This document shows positions 22,770 to 32,710 of a stretch of 64,000 bases of DNA, piece by piece (within the stretch, counting starts at the first letter, position 1; each line of letters begins with the position of its first letter). Below the pieces are notes generated by a model. That model made no database searches and had not been told where the DNA came from. It saw nothing but the letters and a program-made list of their open reading frames with translations. The stretch spans positions 22,132,379-22,196,378 of the forward strand of contig ML680053.1 in the NCBI GenBank assembly GCA_007922225.1. The letters are read 5' to 3'. This DNA is from Emydura subglobosa (lineage: Eukaryota; Chordata; Testudines; Chelidae). The position numbers and the translations under genes were made by a program.

Positions 22770-23872
22770 TTAATGCAGTTCATTGCAAAACCGGTTTTTC
22801 AATGCTTCACGAAGCCAAAGCGCTCCACTCTTGGCTCTGACTGTAGCGCTGGAATCTGGCTGCTCAAAATTTGCAGCCAGCCTATCAGCCTCCACAGTCC
22901 ACAGATATAACTGATGGGATGTTCTTTTCATTGATGTCAAGCCTAGTAAGCAGACATCTCCATCTGGCTTTTAAATGGCGAAATGCACATTCCACCACCA
23001 TTCTGCACTTGCTGAGCCTATTATTGAAACGCTCCTTCTTGCTGTCCAGGTGCCGGGTGTTGGGCTTCATGAGCCAAGGGAGCAGGGGATAGGCAGGATC
23101 CCCCAGGATCACTATTGGCATTTCCGCATCCCCAATATTTATTTTTTGGTCAGTGAAGAAAGTGCCCACCTGCATCTTATTGAAAAGACCCAAGTTCAGA
23201 AAGATGTGCGTGTCCTGTACCTTTCCAGACCACCCCACACTGATGTCGGTGAAATGTCCTCTGTGATCCACAAGAGCCTGCAACACCATTGAGAAGTAGC
23301 CCTTCCAGTTTATGTACTCTATGGCAAGGTGGTCAGGTGCCAGGTTAGGGATAGGCGTGCCATCTATTGCCCCCCCTTCCAGTTTGGGAACCCCATTGCT
23401 GCAAACCCATCCAATATGTCCTGCACGTTTCCCAAAGTCACTACCCTTCTCAGTAGAAGTCTATTGATGGCCCTGCACACTTGCATCACAGCAACTTCAA
23501 CGGATTTACCAACTCCGAATTGATTCCAACTGACCGATAGCAGTCTGAGGTTGCCAGCTTCCACAGAGCGATGGCCACTCACTTCTCCACTGTCAGAGCT
23601 GGTCTCTAGCAAGTATTCACGTGCTTCAGGGCTGGGGACAGCTCCGTGCAAAGTTCAAAGAAAGTGGCCTTTCACATATGAAAGTTCTGCAGTCACTGCT
23701 CATCATCCCACATCTTCATAACGATACGATCCCACCAATCTGTGCTTGTTTCCCGGGACCAGAACTGGTGCTCCATGGCCTGAAGATGATGTGTGACAGC
23801 TTGCAGCAAATAGGAATTGTTCCGCTCTATGGCTTGTAGCAGGGCAGCCTCAGTAACATCGCTATTTTCCAT
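22770..23872 (-). pseudogene. Harbinger DDE transposase (HARBI1-like), broken
   Basis: The HARBI1-like transposase cuts and pastes the element with a DDE catalytic triad. From ATG 23872 the frame is in register but hits TGA at codon 60 (23695-23693) and codon 67 (23674-23672), the first apparently at a former Trp and the second apparently at a former Arg. Frame changes then occur, including a one-base shift at the C-run near 23370. The middle is well kept: FGVGKSVEVAVMQVCRAINR, GNVQDILDGFAAMGFPN, then from 23289 VLQALVDHRGHFTDISVGWS, ILGDPAYPLLPWLMKP (second Asp) and MVVECAFRHLKARWR (Glu). An IDGT first-Asp motif survives in the shifted frame. After SVDCGG a deletion removes the usual cysteine-histidine end, and the remainder (RLAANFEQPDSS) continues in another frame to TAA at 22770. 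Confidence 0.9.
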
Positions 23873-24125
23873 GCTACGGCTCCTCTCTCACCTTTGAAAA
23901 TACTGCAGGATAAGCCATGAAGTATTTGTGATGCTCACAATGAGAGTGCAGGGCTCCATGTTTCTCCGGCAATGTCGTGGGCGAGGCAAAAAAAAAGGTG
24001 CAAAAAAGTATTTGCGATTGGGGACGCAAGAGACCGGCGCAAGGAATGTGATGTGATCACACTCCTGTGACTTCTAAAATTCGGCGGGTGAAAGTCGATT
24101 TAAAGCAAATTGACTCCAGTCTGCA

Positions 24126-24142
24126 GTGTAGACATACCCTTA
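24126..24142. repeat. Right terminal inverted repeat of the Harbinger and TTA target
   Basis: GTGTAGACATACCC ends the transposon and TTA follows at 24140-24142. The reverse complement, GGGTATGTCTACAC, is also the end of the MITEs at 7131 and 63351, and (diverged) of those at 16197 and 32509. Confidence 0.75.
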
Positions 24143-24149
24143 GTTTGGA

Positions 24150-26030
24150 GCCAATCCTTCACATTTCAGAAGACTTCTGACTGGCCTTTTCATGCCACGG
24201 GTGCTGGATGCTTTCTTGGTTTGTCTGTCAGCCTATGATGATATCTCAGTTTTTATCATGTCTGACAGTGACATGCAAACACTTTGCACCATTTACAAGT
24301 ATCTGAACAAGCATCTGCTGCCTGCATTAACTAGGCTAACAGCAATTCGATCTTACAGGGCCTCTGGCAGTGTAGCAGTCACCCTTTGTTACCCCAACAA
24401 TTGCAATGGGGTACCTCTGGGATTAAGGTGGTGATGATCTTTTTTGGATCTGAACAACATATGCTAGGGAAATGGGGAAGAGCTGAGGAGGAGGTGACAG
24501 GCCGCTTGCAGAAATGGCATGGGCTCCTTCCTGGACTCTCTTTTCAGTGATGGGTTTTGATTGCAAACAGTCTTGTGGCCTCCATGTTGTGACACTGGCT
24601 AGTGTATATGGACTCTCCCCCAGGCCTTTTGGACCAGATGCAGAGGCATATTAACTGCCCCCCGCCCTTTTTTTTTTTTGAATAGTTACCTCTGATTGTA
24701 CCTTGTTTTGCTGTTCCTGCCATTAGGTGAAGGGGGCCAGGGGCACATTGATTTAATCAGCAGGGTGGCAGCCTTTTGCCTCCAGTCTGTTCAGCAGTTG
24801 CTATACTCTGACTCCCTGCTGGCCTGGAAGTTCCTTACTTTTTCTCTCCTCCATCATGCTGGGGGGATGGGCTTTGACTCTCACCTGTTTTTGTTGGCAC
24901 CTGGTCGATTACACAGTCTAGATTTGTCTCCATTCTATAACAGTGTTTTAACATCTGGCAGTATCTAGGGAGCGTGCAGCCAGACCAGGCATTTCCGAGT
25001 TTATGGCTCTTGGAAAAACTGCTGTTTTGTAACCCACTTTTTGTCCCAACTGATTGTTCCTAGTTGGCCAAGCTGGAAGTCAGTGATAGCTCTTGCTCTT
25101 CACACCAGAATGTAGTCTGTGTTTTTTGGATAAGGTCCTTGCTGAATTCCAAGTGCTTCTTCCTCAGCTGACTGCTCAGTATTTGGAGAAAGTTTTTGCA
25201 GGGATTGTTCCCCTCACCAGTTGTCTCCCCTTCTTTGGACGAGATCCTTATGCAACCACGTTTGGGGAATGCTTCTTTTGCAACCATGACCAAGAAGTAG
25301 CTCTCTGGCATGTATGGCATTATGCCACCCTCTCTGATCTCCCTGATACAGCCTGGCGGCTGCCCCTGTCCTTGGGTAACCATGTCCCTGGCTTGGAGCA
25401 CTCCAGTTACTTGCACTGGAGGGTCCTGCATAGCATCATAGCAGCCAATCATTTCATGCCCCATAGTACCCCTTAGCTGTCTGTGCAGTACCCCTTCTGT
25501 TAGGCTTCAGACAGGGTGTTTTATCTTTTCTTACATTGCCTGTGTTTGGTTGGGTGTATGTGTTTGTTTCTTTTTTTTTTTTTACAGCAGCTTTTCAGCG
25601 GTTTGAGACTGGTTTTCTCCAAGCCCTTGTTTGTTCTTGGAATGAGATAGTGTTCACAATCAAACATTTTCCTGCCTGGCTAACTTTTTTCTGGGTCAGG
25701 CAAAACGAGCAGTGTTGAATTCTCACCAGAACAGAATGGCTGGACTGGAGCAGTATGGTGTGCAAGGGCTGTTTCCCACTCTGATTGTGGCCCAACTGCA
25801 GACTGATTACACCTTATATAAATAGACTTGTCACCTGGACACGTTTTGGTTGGCTTGGTATGTTAACAATATTTTGCGTGAACTTGGTGGTGATGATGCT
25901 TTAGTGATCCATGTTTAATGTTTGTATAAGGTGTGTTTTGCTTTATTTTATTCATATCTTTTTGTGTATATATTGTAATTTTATAACATTTTAAGTTTGT
26001 AATGTGATTGATGTGAATAAAGGTGTTTCT
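24150..26030 (+). mobile_element. Tx1-type LINE ORF2 3' part
   Basis: Tx1 LINEs encode an apurinic-type endonuclease and reverse transcriptase in ORF2. Here only the part after the catalytic centre is present. The visible order is LSAYDDISVFIMSDSDMQ (24223; the usual YADD-like segment has lost one residue), LVASMLWHWLVYMDSP (24568-24618), GGQGHIDLISRVAAF (24733), a thumb-like segment with WGDGL and LSPVF, and near 25250 a cysteine motif FFCNHDQE followed by WRVLHS (25420). After the stops comes a long 3' tail with AATAAAGGTG near 26017. Many stops and frame changes show inactivity. The order of elements agrees with the ORF1 remnant upstream of the Harbinger. Confidence 0.7.
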
Positions 26031-26369
26031 CATGTCATATCTTTGTCTCTTTTCTTCCATGAAAAATTTCAAAAACGTCAACATTTTCACAGAATTCCTA
26101 CTTTCCCGGCAGTCCTATTGAATAGGTACAAACTTTATTTCTTAGTATTTTGGTGAACAGGTACATACTTAAAATATTCTTAATGCTTTTCCTGTTTGGT
26201 GAGTTACACAATTACAGTGGTTTACAATGCAAACACTCAATATAATTTTATATCATGGGCTATAGGGATTATAAGTGAGATCATACACGTGGCATTCTAC
26301 AAGCATTTCATCAAGTCTAAATACATTCTTATCAAGTTAACATCTACTATCTATTTTGATAATGCTAAC
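26031..26369. other. Unassigned AT-rich stretch
   Basis: No repeat or gene is recognised. The 104-codon frame starting at 26196 overlaps the edge of the CR1 fragment and has no family match. Confidence 0.4.
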
Positions 26370-26945
26370 ACAAAGGTAAGCAAGGCTGGTTTCCAGTTAT
26401 GCATTTGTAAATCTTCGGTGAGGCCTGGGGCATGCTCTGCCAGCATCACAATAGGTACTATATTTGCCTTTCTCCAGTCCTGTGAGACCTCACCCATTCT
26501 CCATAAGTAATTACTAACAATTCCAAGATTGCTTCAGCTAGTTCCTTAAGTACCCCAGGATGAATTTCATCAGGTCCTCCTGACTTAAATACATCTAACT
26601 TATCTAAATATTCTTTAGGCAGTTATTTTACAAGCTGGGTTCCCATTCCTTTCCCCCAGTTACTATTAATTGTGTTCAAAATATGGTCACCATTAACCTT
26701 TTTATTAAAGACTGAAGAAAATAGGCACTAAACACCTCAGCTTCTTGATTTTAGATATTAGCTCTCCTTCCCTGCTAAGTAGAGGACCTAAACTTTTTCT
26801 CTCATCATTCTCTTGCTCCTAATATTTAAATAACTTCTAATTGCCTTTATGTCCTTTGCTAGGTGTAACTCATTTTGCACCGGAGTCTCTGATTTTCTCC
26901 CTCATGCTTGTGCTATTCTTTTGTACTCCTTAACAATTTGTCCAT
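26370..26945 (-). mobile_element. CR1 LINE fragment: start of the reverse transcriptase
   Basis: Read on the minus strand, the region follows the CR1 ORF2 segment between endonuclease and reverse transcriptase: a lysine-rich part (complement of TGTAACTCATTTTGCACC), an interruption, then GGPDEIHPGVLKELAEAI-like sequence, complementary to plus 26530-26585 (GCTAGTTCCTTAAGTACCCC, GATGAATTTCATCAGGTCC). The same position in the intact CR1 is around residues 71-95 ([20 protein letters not shown]). It is diverged and frameshifted, much older than the CR1 at 29932. Confidence 0.7.
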
Positions 26946-28039
26946 GTTTTCACTCGTGTAATATATCTGTAATTATATATCTTACATATATATATACCTA
27001 CATTGATGTAGTCTTGTGAGCAACGGTAATCTGAATTGGTATATTTAGCAAAATGTGAATTGCTGAAGAAGGGAAGACATGGTAATTGTAGAACAGAGAA
27101 ACAATCGTAATGGGCACTGAAAATATTTTTAATGCAGAAAATAATACTCTGTGAAGTGGAAAGGTATCTGTTGAGGTTCTGTGCCAAAACACAAGGGTCA
27201 TTCATTCTTGTACTCCAAATGAAATAGAACACAAATGAACACGCTTTCATGGGTTTCCTCATTTCCCAATAATTATTATTTTTCTTAAATTGATTTATCT
27301 TCATATGGACTCATATTGGCAAGGCCTTATTGAATTCATTTATAATGTAGTTATTTCCCCAGAGAGAACAGAATTGACTAGATCCGAAGCATGTTCCTAT
27401 AAAAAGAAATGCAAAAAATTGTTAATGTGACAGTCTATTTTATCAGTGAAGAGGAAGCCTTTGTGGATGAGTTGAGATGAATGCATTTTACTTTTATAGG
27501 ACTTTAAGGGAATTTGAATAATTTAATTTGAAAGAATGCTCAAGTGATTTTAAATTTTGTTGGTTTTTTTTTTTTACTCTTCATTCTTTATAATGCCCTC
27601 TGAGAAACCAGGAAATAACTTCCTCCACTGAATTTTCTTTTCCCGTATGAAGAGCTTCTGTTGTTTTCCTGTGACTTCAATGCAGTTGAAATGATGACGA
27701 CTTTTATTTAATCACATCTTAAATCTATGAGCATAGCACCTTATGTTGCCAAAGTAGTTTTGTTCTGACAGCAACCAAAATATCAGCATTATTCCAGTGC
27801 TGGCTTCAGAAAAACAGCTATGTCTTCATTGGTTATATAAAATTAGTGCTTACTATTTTAGTGTTCTATCGTGGGATTTTCAAAGAAAGTTAGGTGTTTG
27901 ACTTCCTTGAGCACCTTTGAAAATTCCAGCCATACTTCTATGATCTTAATAGGGTAAAATTAGCTTTATTTCTGCGTGGTGTACATCCCTGACCATATTA
28001 TTGGAGATTAATAAATTTACCTAATTTATTATTTGTATT
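26946..28039. other. Unassigned stretch
   Basis: No gene is recognised; the 124-codon minus-strand frame (26930-27304) has no family match. A TATATA-rich microsatellite-like run lies near 26977-26995. A short repeat piece occurs at 27872-27932. Confidence 0.4.
27872..27932. repeat. Short repeat of the TTTTCAAAG...AGCACCTTTGAAAAT family
   Basis: GGGATTTTCAAAGAAAGTTA lies opposite GAGCACCTTTGAAAATTCC, forming an imperfect inverted repeat. Related copies are at 46385-46545 and 53679-53805. Confidence 0.55.
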
Positions 28040-28150
28040 ACAGTATCACCTAGAGGACAGTGCCCATTATGATAGGCACCATACAAACATAAAATGGGGG
28101 GGGGGGGGTTATCCCTCTCCCAAAGAATTTATACTTCAAGTAGACTGTAC
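28040..28150 (+). repeat. Amniote interspersed repeat with poly-G run
   Basis: CACCTAGAGGACAGTGCCCA, then ATTATGATAGGCACCATACA and CCCAAAGAATTTATACTTCA, follow the order of a common amniote repeat whose consensus reads as a 'gtgctaggcgctgtacaaac' segment and a 'gaagagcttacag' segment. A poly-G run (about 28097-28108) replaces the usual A/G-rich middle. Confidence 0.6.
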
Positions 28151-28159
28151 AATACTTAC

Positions 28160-28270
28160 TCAGGTTGAAGTTATTCCATGATTCATGCCATTCAAATTAA
28201 TGGGATTACTTGTGGAATAAAATGTTTACTCGTGATTAAAGGCATTGACAATTCTAGTCCATAATTAACA
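28160..28270. repeat. Palindrome-type short repeat
   Basis: CTTACTCAGGTTGAAGTTAT, then CATTCAAATTAATGGGATTA, then TACTCGTGATTAAAGG and GACAATTCTAGTCC match the order of a reptile palindromic repeat with TACTCA/TGAGTA arms about an 'aatggga' centre. Confidence 0.5.
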
Positions 28271-28606
28271 TGAATAGTGTTTTAATGCAGTATCTCATGA
28301 CATCAGAGAGAGTGTGCGCCCCAACAGATCCACCTTTGCCAGACTACCCTCCCATTCCTTAAGTCACTGATTCATTTCTCCAGTTTGCTCCTCCTTATTT
28401 GCCTGTTCCTTATTTTCCCACTCTGCCTTCCCTCCCTCCAACGCACCTGTCTAATTTTGGCCCTTGACTCATTCCCTTTCCATCTTCTTATGCTCTACCA
28501 GTCTCTTCCTTGTCCAGTTTCCCTACTCAACATTTCAAAACCATTATAAACAAAACACAAATATTATTTAAATTATTAATTAAAATAATCAGTGTATATG
28601 CAATGT
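28271..28606. other. Unassigned C/T-rich stretch
   Basis: Pyrimidine-rich sequence (28360-28530) with CTCC and TTCC words. No element could be named. Confidence 0.35.
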
Positions 28607-29931
28607 GTCCAGCGATTTACTGGAGTCATCAGCCAGGTGGAAAGCCATTGAAATAAGTCAGTAGGCACTTGACAATGATATGTGACCTAGTCTGAAGTTG
28701 ACTGCAACTGCATCATGAGTCGTTAGAAAAACCACATTTAAGAAGATTGGCCACATAGTTGCCCTATCCTGTTTGAAAATGGTTCAGATGACTACAGGTG
28801 CCTTGGCAGATCAAAACCTGGTGGAAAGATGGTTAGATCAGTGATGCAAGAGTGATTAACGACTGTTGCCATTGACCACTCATTGCACCAACAGATGCCA
28901 CCGTCATTTCCTGGGGTGGCATAAATGACCATACAGGGCTAGAGGACAGGTGATTGGGTGTGTGGTTGAAAAGATCTGCGTACAATGGCTAGACACTATT
29001 CTCCTGGATCTTGGCCAGAAGCATGACATAGGCCTTCTCATGGTGAATGTGAGGTGGTGCTATGTTACTAAGCATTGGTTGCCCTGGCAGTGAAGTTACT
29101 GGGACGTTTTGGGCAACAATATGCATAGTTTCATTAAGTTCTACATTGACCAGTCTTGTGCGAGACAAGCGACCCTGGGCAGAAGCACAGTACTTTTGTG
29201 TTGAATAACAGAGGGTAAGGGCAGATGTTCTAACCATCCGGGATCTCACACCCCAGGTTGAACTGGCCAATTTTCTGAGCAGATTGTTCCAAGTGCTGAC
29301 TTTGGCTGCCATCTTCCTCAAGTGATTGCAGTATGTTAATGACCTATCCAAAGTCACACCGAAGTAAATTGGTTTTGGATCATGCTGCAGGCATTGGTTG
29401 TTGAGGCAAACATTGAACTCATGGCTTGTGCTTGCATTATGCAGATAGACTACACTAGAAACAGTCTTAGAAAAGCTTGGCGGCAGGTGCCATCGATTAC
29501 AATAGTCTGCCATGAGCTTCATATCTACATTGAAGACCTTGTCAATTTCTGAGAAGGACTGAGCATGGTAGCTGCAGCAGATGTCATCGGCTTAGATAAA
29601 CTTGTGTGAGAGTGTAACTGGCAGGTTATTGGTATACACATTGAACAATATTGGAGAAAGAACTGAGCCTTGAGGGAAGCTGTTGATCTGACACTTTGAA
29701 GAGTTACAGCAGTTGCCTGTGTGTATTCTAAACAGTCTGTTTTGGAAAAAAAGCTCTATTACTTCAACCACCCAATGTGGGGCAATTAGAGAGTTTACAC
29801 AAAAGGCCTCTAAGCTGAACTGTGTCATAGGCGGAGGTCACATCCAGGAAGACAGCTCCAGTCTTTACATTTTGTTGAAAATTATTTTCAACAAAGGCAG
29901 ACAAGGCCAGGATTTGATCACAGGTGCTGCA
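28607..29931 (-). mobile_element. Old LINE, C-terminal part of ORF2 (split by CR1)
   Basis: On the minus strand this keeps an RT order: [16 protein letters not shown] (at the CR1 junction), [16 protein letters not shown] (motif A, Asp present), FPQGSVLSPILFNVYTNNLP (motif B), then the catalytic centre. At the catalytic centre the residue before ADDICC is a stop (TAA near 29595), so a YADD or FADD has become a nonsense codon. The 177-codon frame 28989-29522 follows, with WHLPPSFSKTVSSVVYLHNA and YFGVTLDRSLTYCNHLRK, ending in SNIAPPHIHHEKAY. A Cys/His-like tail with FDLPRHL runs to about 28610. The clade (jockey/CR1/L2 group) is not settled. Confidence 0.75.
28989..29522 (-). pseudogene. LINE ORF2 open segment (thumb/C-terminal domain)
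   Basis: The 177-codon open segment covers the region after the catalytic ADD of the old LINE. It contains a LGVTLDRSL-type thumb motif (here FGVTLDRSL) and AKVSTWNNLLRKLASSTW, usual in this LINE family. The true ORF2 would start far upstream, beyond the CR1 insertion; Met29522 is internal. It is a relic, as stops occur on both sides. Confidence 0.75.
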
Positions 29932-29933
29932 CA

Positions 29934-31595
29934 GTGGGCCCCTTAGAGAATGAGGGAGGTGACCTAGTGACAGAGGATGTGGAGAAAGCTGAGGTACTCA
30001 ATGCCTTTTTTGCCTCTGTCTTCACAGACAAGATCAGCTCCCAGACTGCTGTACTGGGTGGCACAGAATGGGAAGGAGGCAAACATCCCACAGTGCTGAA
30101 GGAACGGGTCCAAGACTATTTAGAAGGATTGGACATACACAAGTCCATGGGGCCGGATGCAATGCACCCGAGGGTGCTGAGGGAGTTGGCTGAGGTGATT
30201 TCAGAGCCATTGGCTATTATCTTTGAAAGCTCGTGGCAACAGGGGGAGGTCCCTGAGGACTGGAAAAAAGCAAATATAGTGCCCATCTTCAAAAAAGGGA
30301 GGAAAGAGGATCCAGGGAACTACAGACCGGTCAGCCTCACCTCAATCCCTGGAAAAATCATGGAGCAGGTCCTTAAGGAATCCATTTTAAGGCACTTGGA
30401 GGAGAGGAAGGTGATCAGGAACAGTCAACACGGATTCACCAAGGGAAAGTCATGCCTGACCAACCTGATTGCTTTCTATGATGAGGTGACTGGCTCTGTG
30501 GATGTAGGGAAGGCGGTGGATGTGATATACCTTGACTTTAGCAAAGCTTTTGATACTGTCTCGCACAGTATTCTTATCAGCAAGTTAAAGAAGTATGGGT
30601 TGGATGAATGGACTATAAAATGGATAGAGAACTGGCTAGAGCATAGGGCTCAACGTGTAGTGATCAATGGCTCCATGTCTAGCTGGCAACCGGTCACAAG
30701 TGGAGTTCCCCAGGGGTCTGTCCTGGGGCCGGTTTTGTTCAACATCTTCATTAATGATCTGGAGGATGGGGTAGATTGCACCCTCAGCAAGTTTGCGGAC
30801 GACACTAAGCTGGGGAGAGTGGTAGATACCCTGGAGGGTAGGGATAGGATACAGAGTGACCTAAACAAACTGGAGGATTGGGCCAAAAGAAATCTAATGA
30901 GGTTCAACAAGGACAAGTGCAGAGTCCTCCACTTAGGAAGGAAGAATCCCATGCACAGCTATAGACTGGGGACCGACGAGCTGGGCAGCAGCTCTGCAGA
31001 AAAGGACCTGGGGGTAACGGTGGATAAAAAGCTGGATATGAGTCAGCAGTGTGCCCTGGTTGTCAAGAAGGCTAATGGAATATTGGGCTGCATTAGGAGG
31101 GGCATTGCCAGCAGGTCACGGGAAGTGATTATTCCCCTCTATTCGGCATTGGTGAGGCCGCATTTAGAATACTGTGTCCAGTTTTGGGCCCCCCACTACA
31201 AAAAAGATGTGGACAATTTGGAGAGAGTGCAGCGGAGGGCAACCAAAATGATTAGGGGGCTGGAGCACAGGACTTATGAGGAGAGGCTGAGGGAACTGGG
31301 CTTGTTTAGTCTGCAAAAGAGAAGAGTGAGGGGGGATTTGATAGCAGCTTTTAACTACCTGAAAGGGGGTTCCAGGGAGGATGGGGCTAGGCTGTTCTCG
31401 GTGGTGGCAGATGACAGAACAAGGAGCAACGGTCTCAAGTTGCAGGGGGGGAGGTCTAGGTTGGACATTAGGAAAAAGTTTTTTACTAGGAGGGTGGTGA
31501 AGCACTGGAATGGGTTACCTAGGGAGGTGGTGGAATCTCCATCCTTACAGGTTTTTAAGCTGAGGCTTGACAAAGCCCTGGTTGGGATGATATAG
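29934..31595 (+). CDS. CR1 ORF2 reverse transcriptase, C-terminal part
   Basis: CR1 ORF2 copies its own RNA into the chromosome by target-primed reverse transcription. This uninterrupted 553-codon frame lacks the N-terminal endonuclease (full CR1 ORF2 is roughly 900-1000 residues), so Met29934 is an internal residue rather than a real start. Visible motifs are [20 protein letters not shown] (about 115-134), [11 protein letters not shown] with catalytic Asp (199-209), [20 protein letters not shown] (257-276) and the catalytic FADDTKLG (287-294), followed by the thumb [13 protein letters not shown] and a C-terminal region rich in Arg and Lys ([32 protein letters not shown]). All catalytic positions are intact. 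Minus-strand frames across it are shadows. Confidence 0.95.
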   Translation: MGPLENEGGDLVTEDVEKAEVLNAFFASVFTDKISSQTAVLGGTEWEGGKHPTVLKERVQDYLEGLDIHKSMGPDAMHPRVLRELAEVISEPLAIIFESSWQQGEVPEDWKKANIVPIFKKGRKEDPGNYRPVSLTSIPGKIMEQVLKESILRHLEERKVIRNSQHGFTKGKSCLTNLIAFYDEVTGSVDVGKAVDVIYLDFSKAFDTVSHSILISKLKKYGLDEWTIKWIENWLEHRAQRVVINGSMSSWQPVTSGVPQGSVLGPVLFNIFINDLEDGVDCTLSKFADDTKLGRVVDTLEGRDRIQSDLNKLEDWAKRNLMRFNKDKCRVLHLGRKNPMHSYRLGTDELGSSSAEKDLGVTVDKKLDMSQQCALVVKKANGILGCIRRGIASRSREVIIPLYSALVRPHLEYCVQFWAPHYKKDVDNLERVQRRATKMIRGLEHRTYEERLRELGLFSLQKRRVRGDLIAAFNYLKGGSREDGARLFSVVADDRTRSNGLKLQGGRSRLDIRKKFFTRRVVKHWNGLPREVVESPSLQVFKLRLDKALVGMI

Positions 31596-31599
31596 CTGA

Positions 31600-31681
31600 G
31601 GTTAGTCCTGCTTTGAGCAGGGGGTTGGACTAGATGACCTCCTGAGGTCCCTTCCAACTCTATGATTCTATGATTCTATGA
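31600..31681 (+). repeat. CR1 3' UTR and octamer tail
   Basis: After the stop come GGGGGTTGGACTAGATGACC, CTGAGGTCCCTTCCAACTC and then about three ATTCTATG-type octamers. This short 3' end is what the CR1 reverse transcriptase recognises, and it ends directly on older LINE sequence at 31682. Confidence 0.9.
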
Positions 31682-32205
31682 TCTTTACCTAAACCCTGAC
31701 TGCTCAATTTGCAAGACATCATCCAAATCAGAGTGATTGGTTGGAGGATCAAATGCTTGAACACCTTAAAACACACGGATAGCAAGGATATGGGGTGGTA
31801 ACTCAACACATTGTAGGGGTCCTTGCCCAGCTTAAGAATGGCAATAACTTTTGCTTGATGCTAAGTGCGTGGTAACTTCTTCTCATTAATGACCCGTGTG
31901 TAGAAGTTAGCCACTGTGACAGCTTTGGTCAAAGGTGCTTGAGGAATTCCGCAAGATGTTACTATAGCCTGCCACTGTACTTGATTTGATGGAGTTAAGG
32001 GCTTTATCTAGCTTCTCGACAGTGAATGGCTCTGGTTGACTCCTACATTCTGAGGTCGAAGTTGGTGCCATTTTTGATGCACTTTGTGTTTGAATTGCTT
32101 CCCCGGCAGGACGTTTGCTACCCACGGAAGACGGCTTGCAACTTTGCTGGGCTTGATTAAGATGAGAAAGTGACAGTCTTGCTCTCTCCAAAATACCATA
32201 TGTGC
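31682..32205 (-). mobile_element. Old LINE, N-terminal side of the reverse transcriptase
   Basis: This continues the LINE from 29931 across the CR1. On the minus strand the order is PEPFTVEKLDKALNSIKSST (about 32030), AKVIAILKLGKDP (near 31815), HPISLLSVCFKVFKHLIL (31740-31795) and, at the junction, the codons for SGFR. The frame is not continuous: stops and shifts separate these parts. The 101-codon frame 31907-32212 holds the segment before motif 1. Confidence 0.7.
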
Positions 32206-32508
32206 ATAACACTAAGTAATCACATTACCTTACATTAGGTAACTTCTCCTCCTTTCAGTTTTTCCTTATTTTGGTTGTAAATTCTTTGAGGGCAGCTATC
32301 TTAGCCCAGATGCTAGGCTGCAGCTGAGGAGTTCTTGGTGCAATCCAGGCAGGGTGAGGAGGCGTCAAAAAGACAGTTTTAAGCCACCATACTGCTCCTC
32401 CCATAATTCTGAGGTTTTCTTGGTGTCAGTCAGGCCCCTGGTGAAACTTAGAACAGTTTGAAGGCTTGCAAAGACTGTGCTCATTTTATTGACTTCTAAT
32501 GACTCCAA

Positions 32509-32710
32509 GGATATGCCTACATAGCTGGGAGGTGTGATTTCTAGCTTGGGAAGACATGCACATGCTTGCTCTGCTTGAGTCAATGATGTAGAATGGCTGT
32601 AGTGGCGTAGTCATTGGCTTGGACTAGCTGCAGACACACTGTTTTTAATTCTAGCATGAGCTGAGCTAATGCATGTACTCACACCTCCCAGCTCCTATGT
32701 AGAGAGACCC
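32509..32710. mobile_element. Harbinger-type MITE (internally deleted)
   Basis: The left end is GGATATGCCTACATAGCTGG. The reverse complement of the right end is GGGTCTCTCTACATAGGAGC. Both continue into a GCTGGGAGGTGTGA motif, so the arms are at least 30 bp with one small gap. The centre is short (about 200 bp overall) and non-coding. The element is related to that at 63351-63647 by the GGGAGC/GAGCTAGC-type interior. Confidence 0.75.

Larger units (their letters stand above)
20420..24139. mobile_element. Decayed two-gene Harbinger transposon
   Basis: The element carries a Myb/SANT-like gene on the plus strand and a DDE transposase on the minus strand, in the convergent two-gene layout typical of vertebrate Harbingers. 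The right terminus, read inward on the minus strand, is GGGTATGTCTACACTGCAGA and is followed outside by TTA (24140-24142), a Harbinger-type target. The matching left terminus is not found: sequence near 20430 (GCGTCAGTGTAGGCAGAGCA) looks subterminal, so the left end appears truncated. The element sits between ORF1 and ORF2 remains of a Tx1 LINE. Both genes have premature stops, so it is inactive. Confidence 0.85.
29932..31681 (+). mobile_element. Young 5'-truncated CR1 LINE inserted in an older LINE
   Basis: A 1750-bp CR1 begins within ORF2, just after the endonuclease, and ends in the CR1-specific tail of repeated ATTCTATG octamers (ATTCTATGATTCTATGATTC at 31661). Its breakpoints follow from the old LINE around it: minus-strand codons reading SGFR, stop, R continue into CSTCDQ exactly in frame once the CR1 is removed. 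No target duplication longer than a base or two is visible, usual for CR1. The intact frame and little decay indicate recent insertion. Truncation of the 5' end leaves no promoter or endonuclease, so the copy is dead on arrival. Confidence 0.95.

Noticed and set aside
26977..26995. TATATA run as a promoter or origin
   Set aside because: A simple dinucleotide run with no gene nearby.
30650..31657. Three minus-strand frames of 100-113 codons
   Set aside because: They are shadows of the CR1 reverse-transcriptase frame on the plus strand and its 3' UTR.
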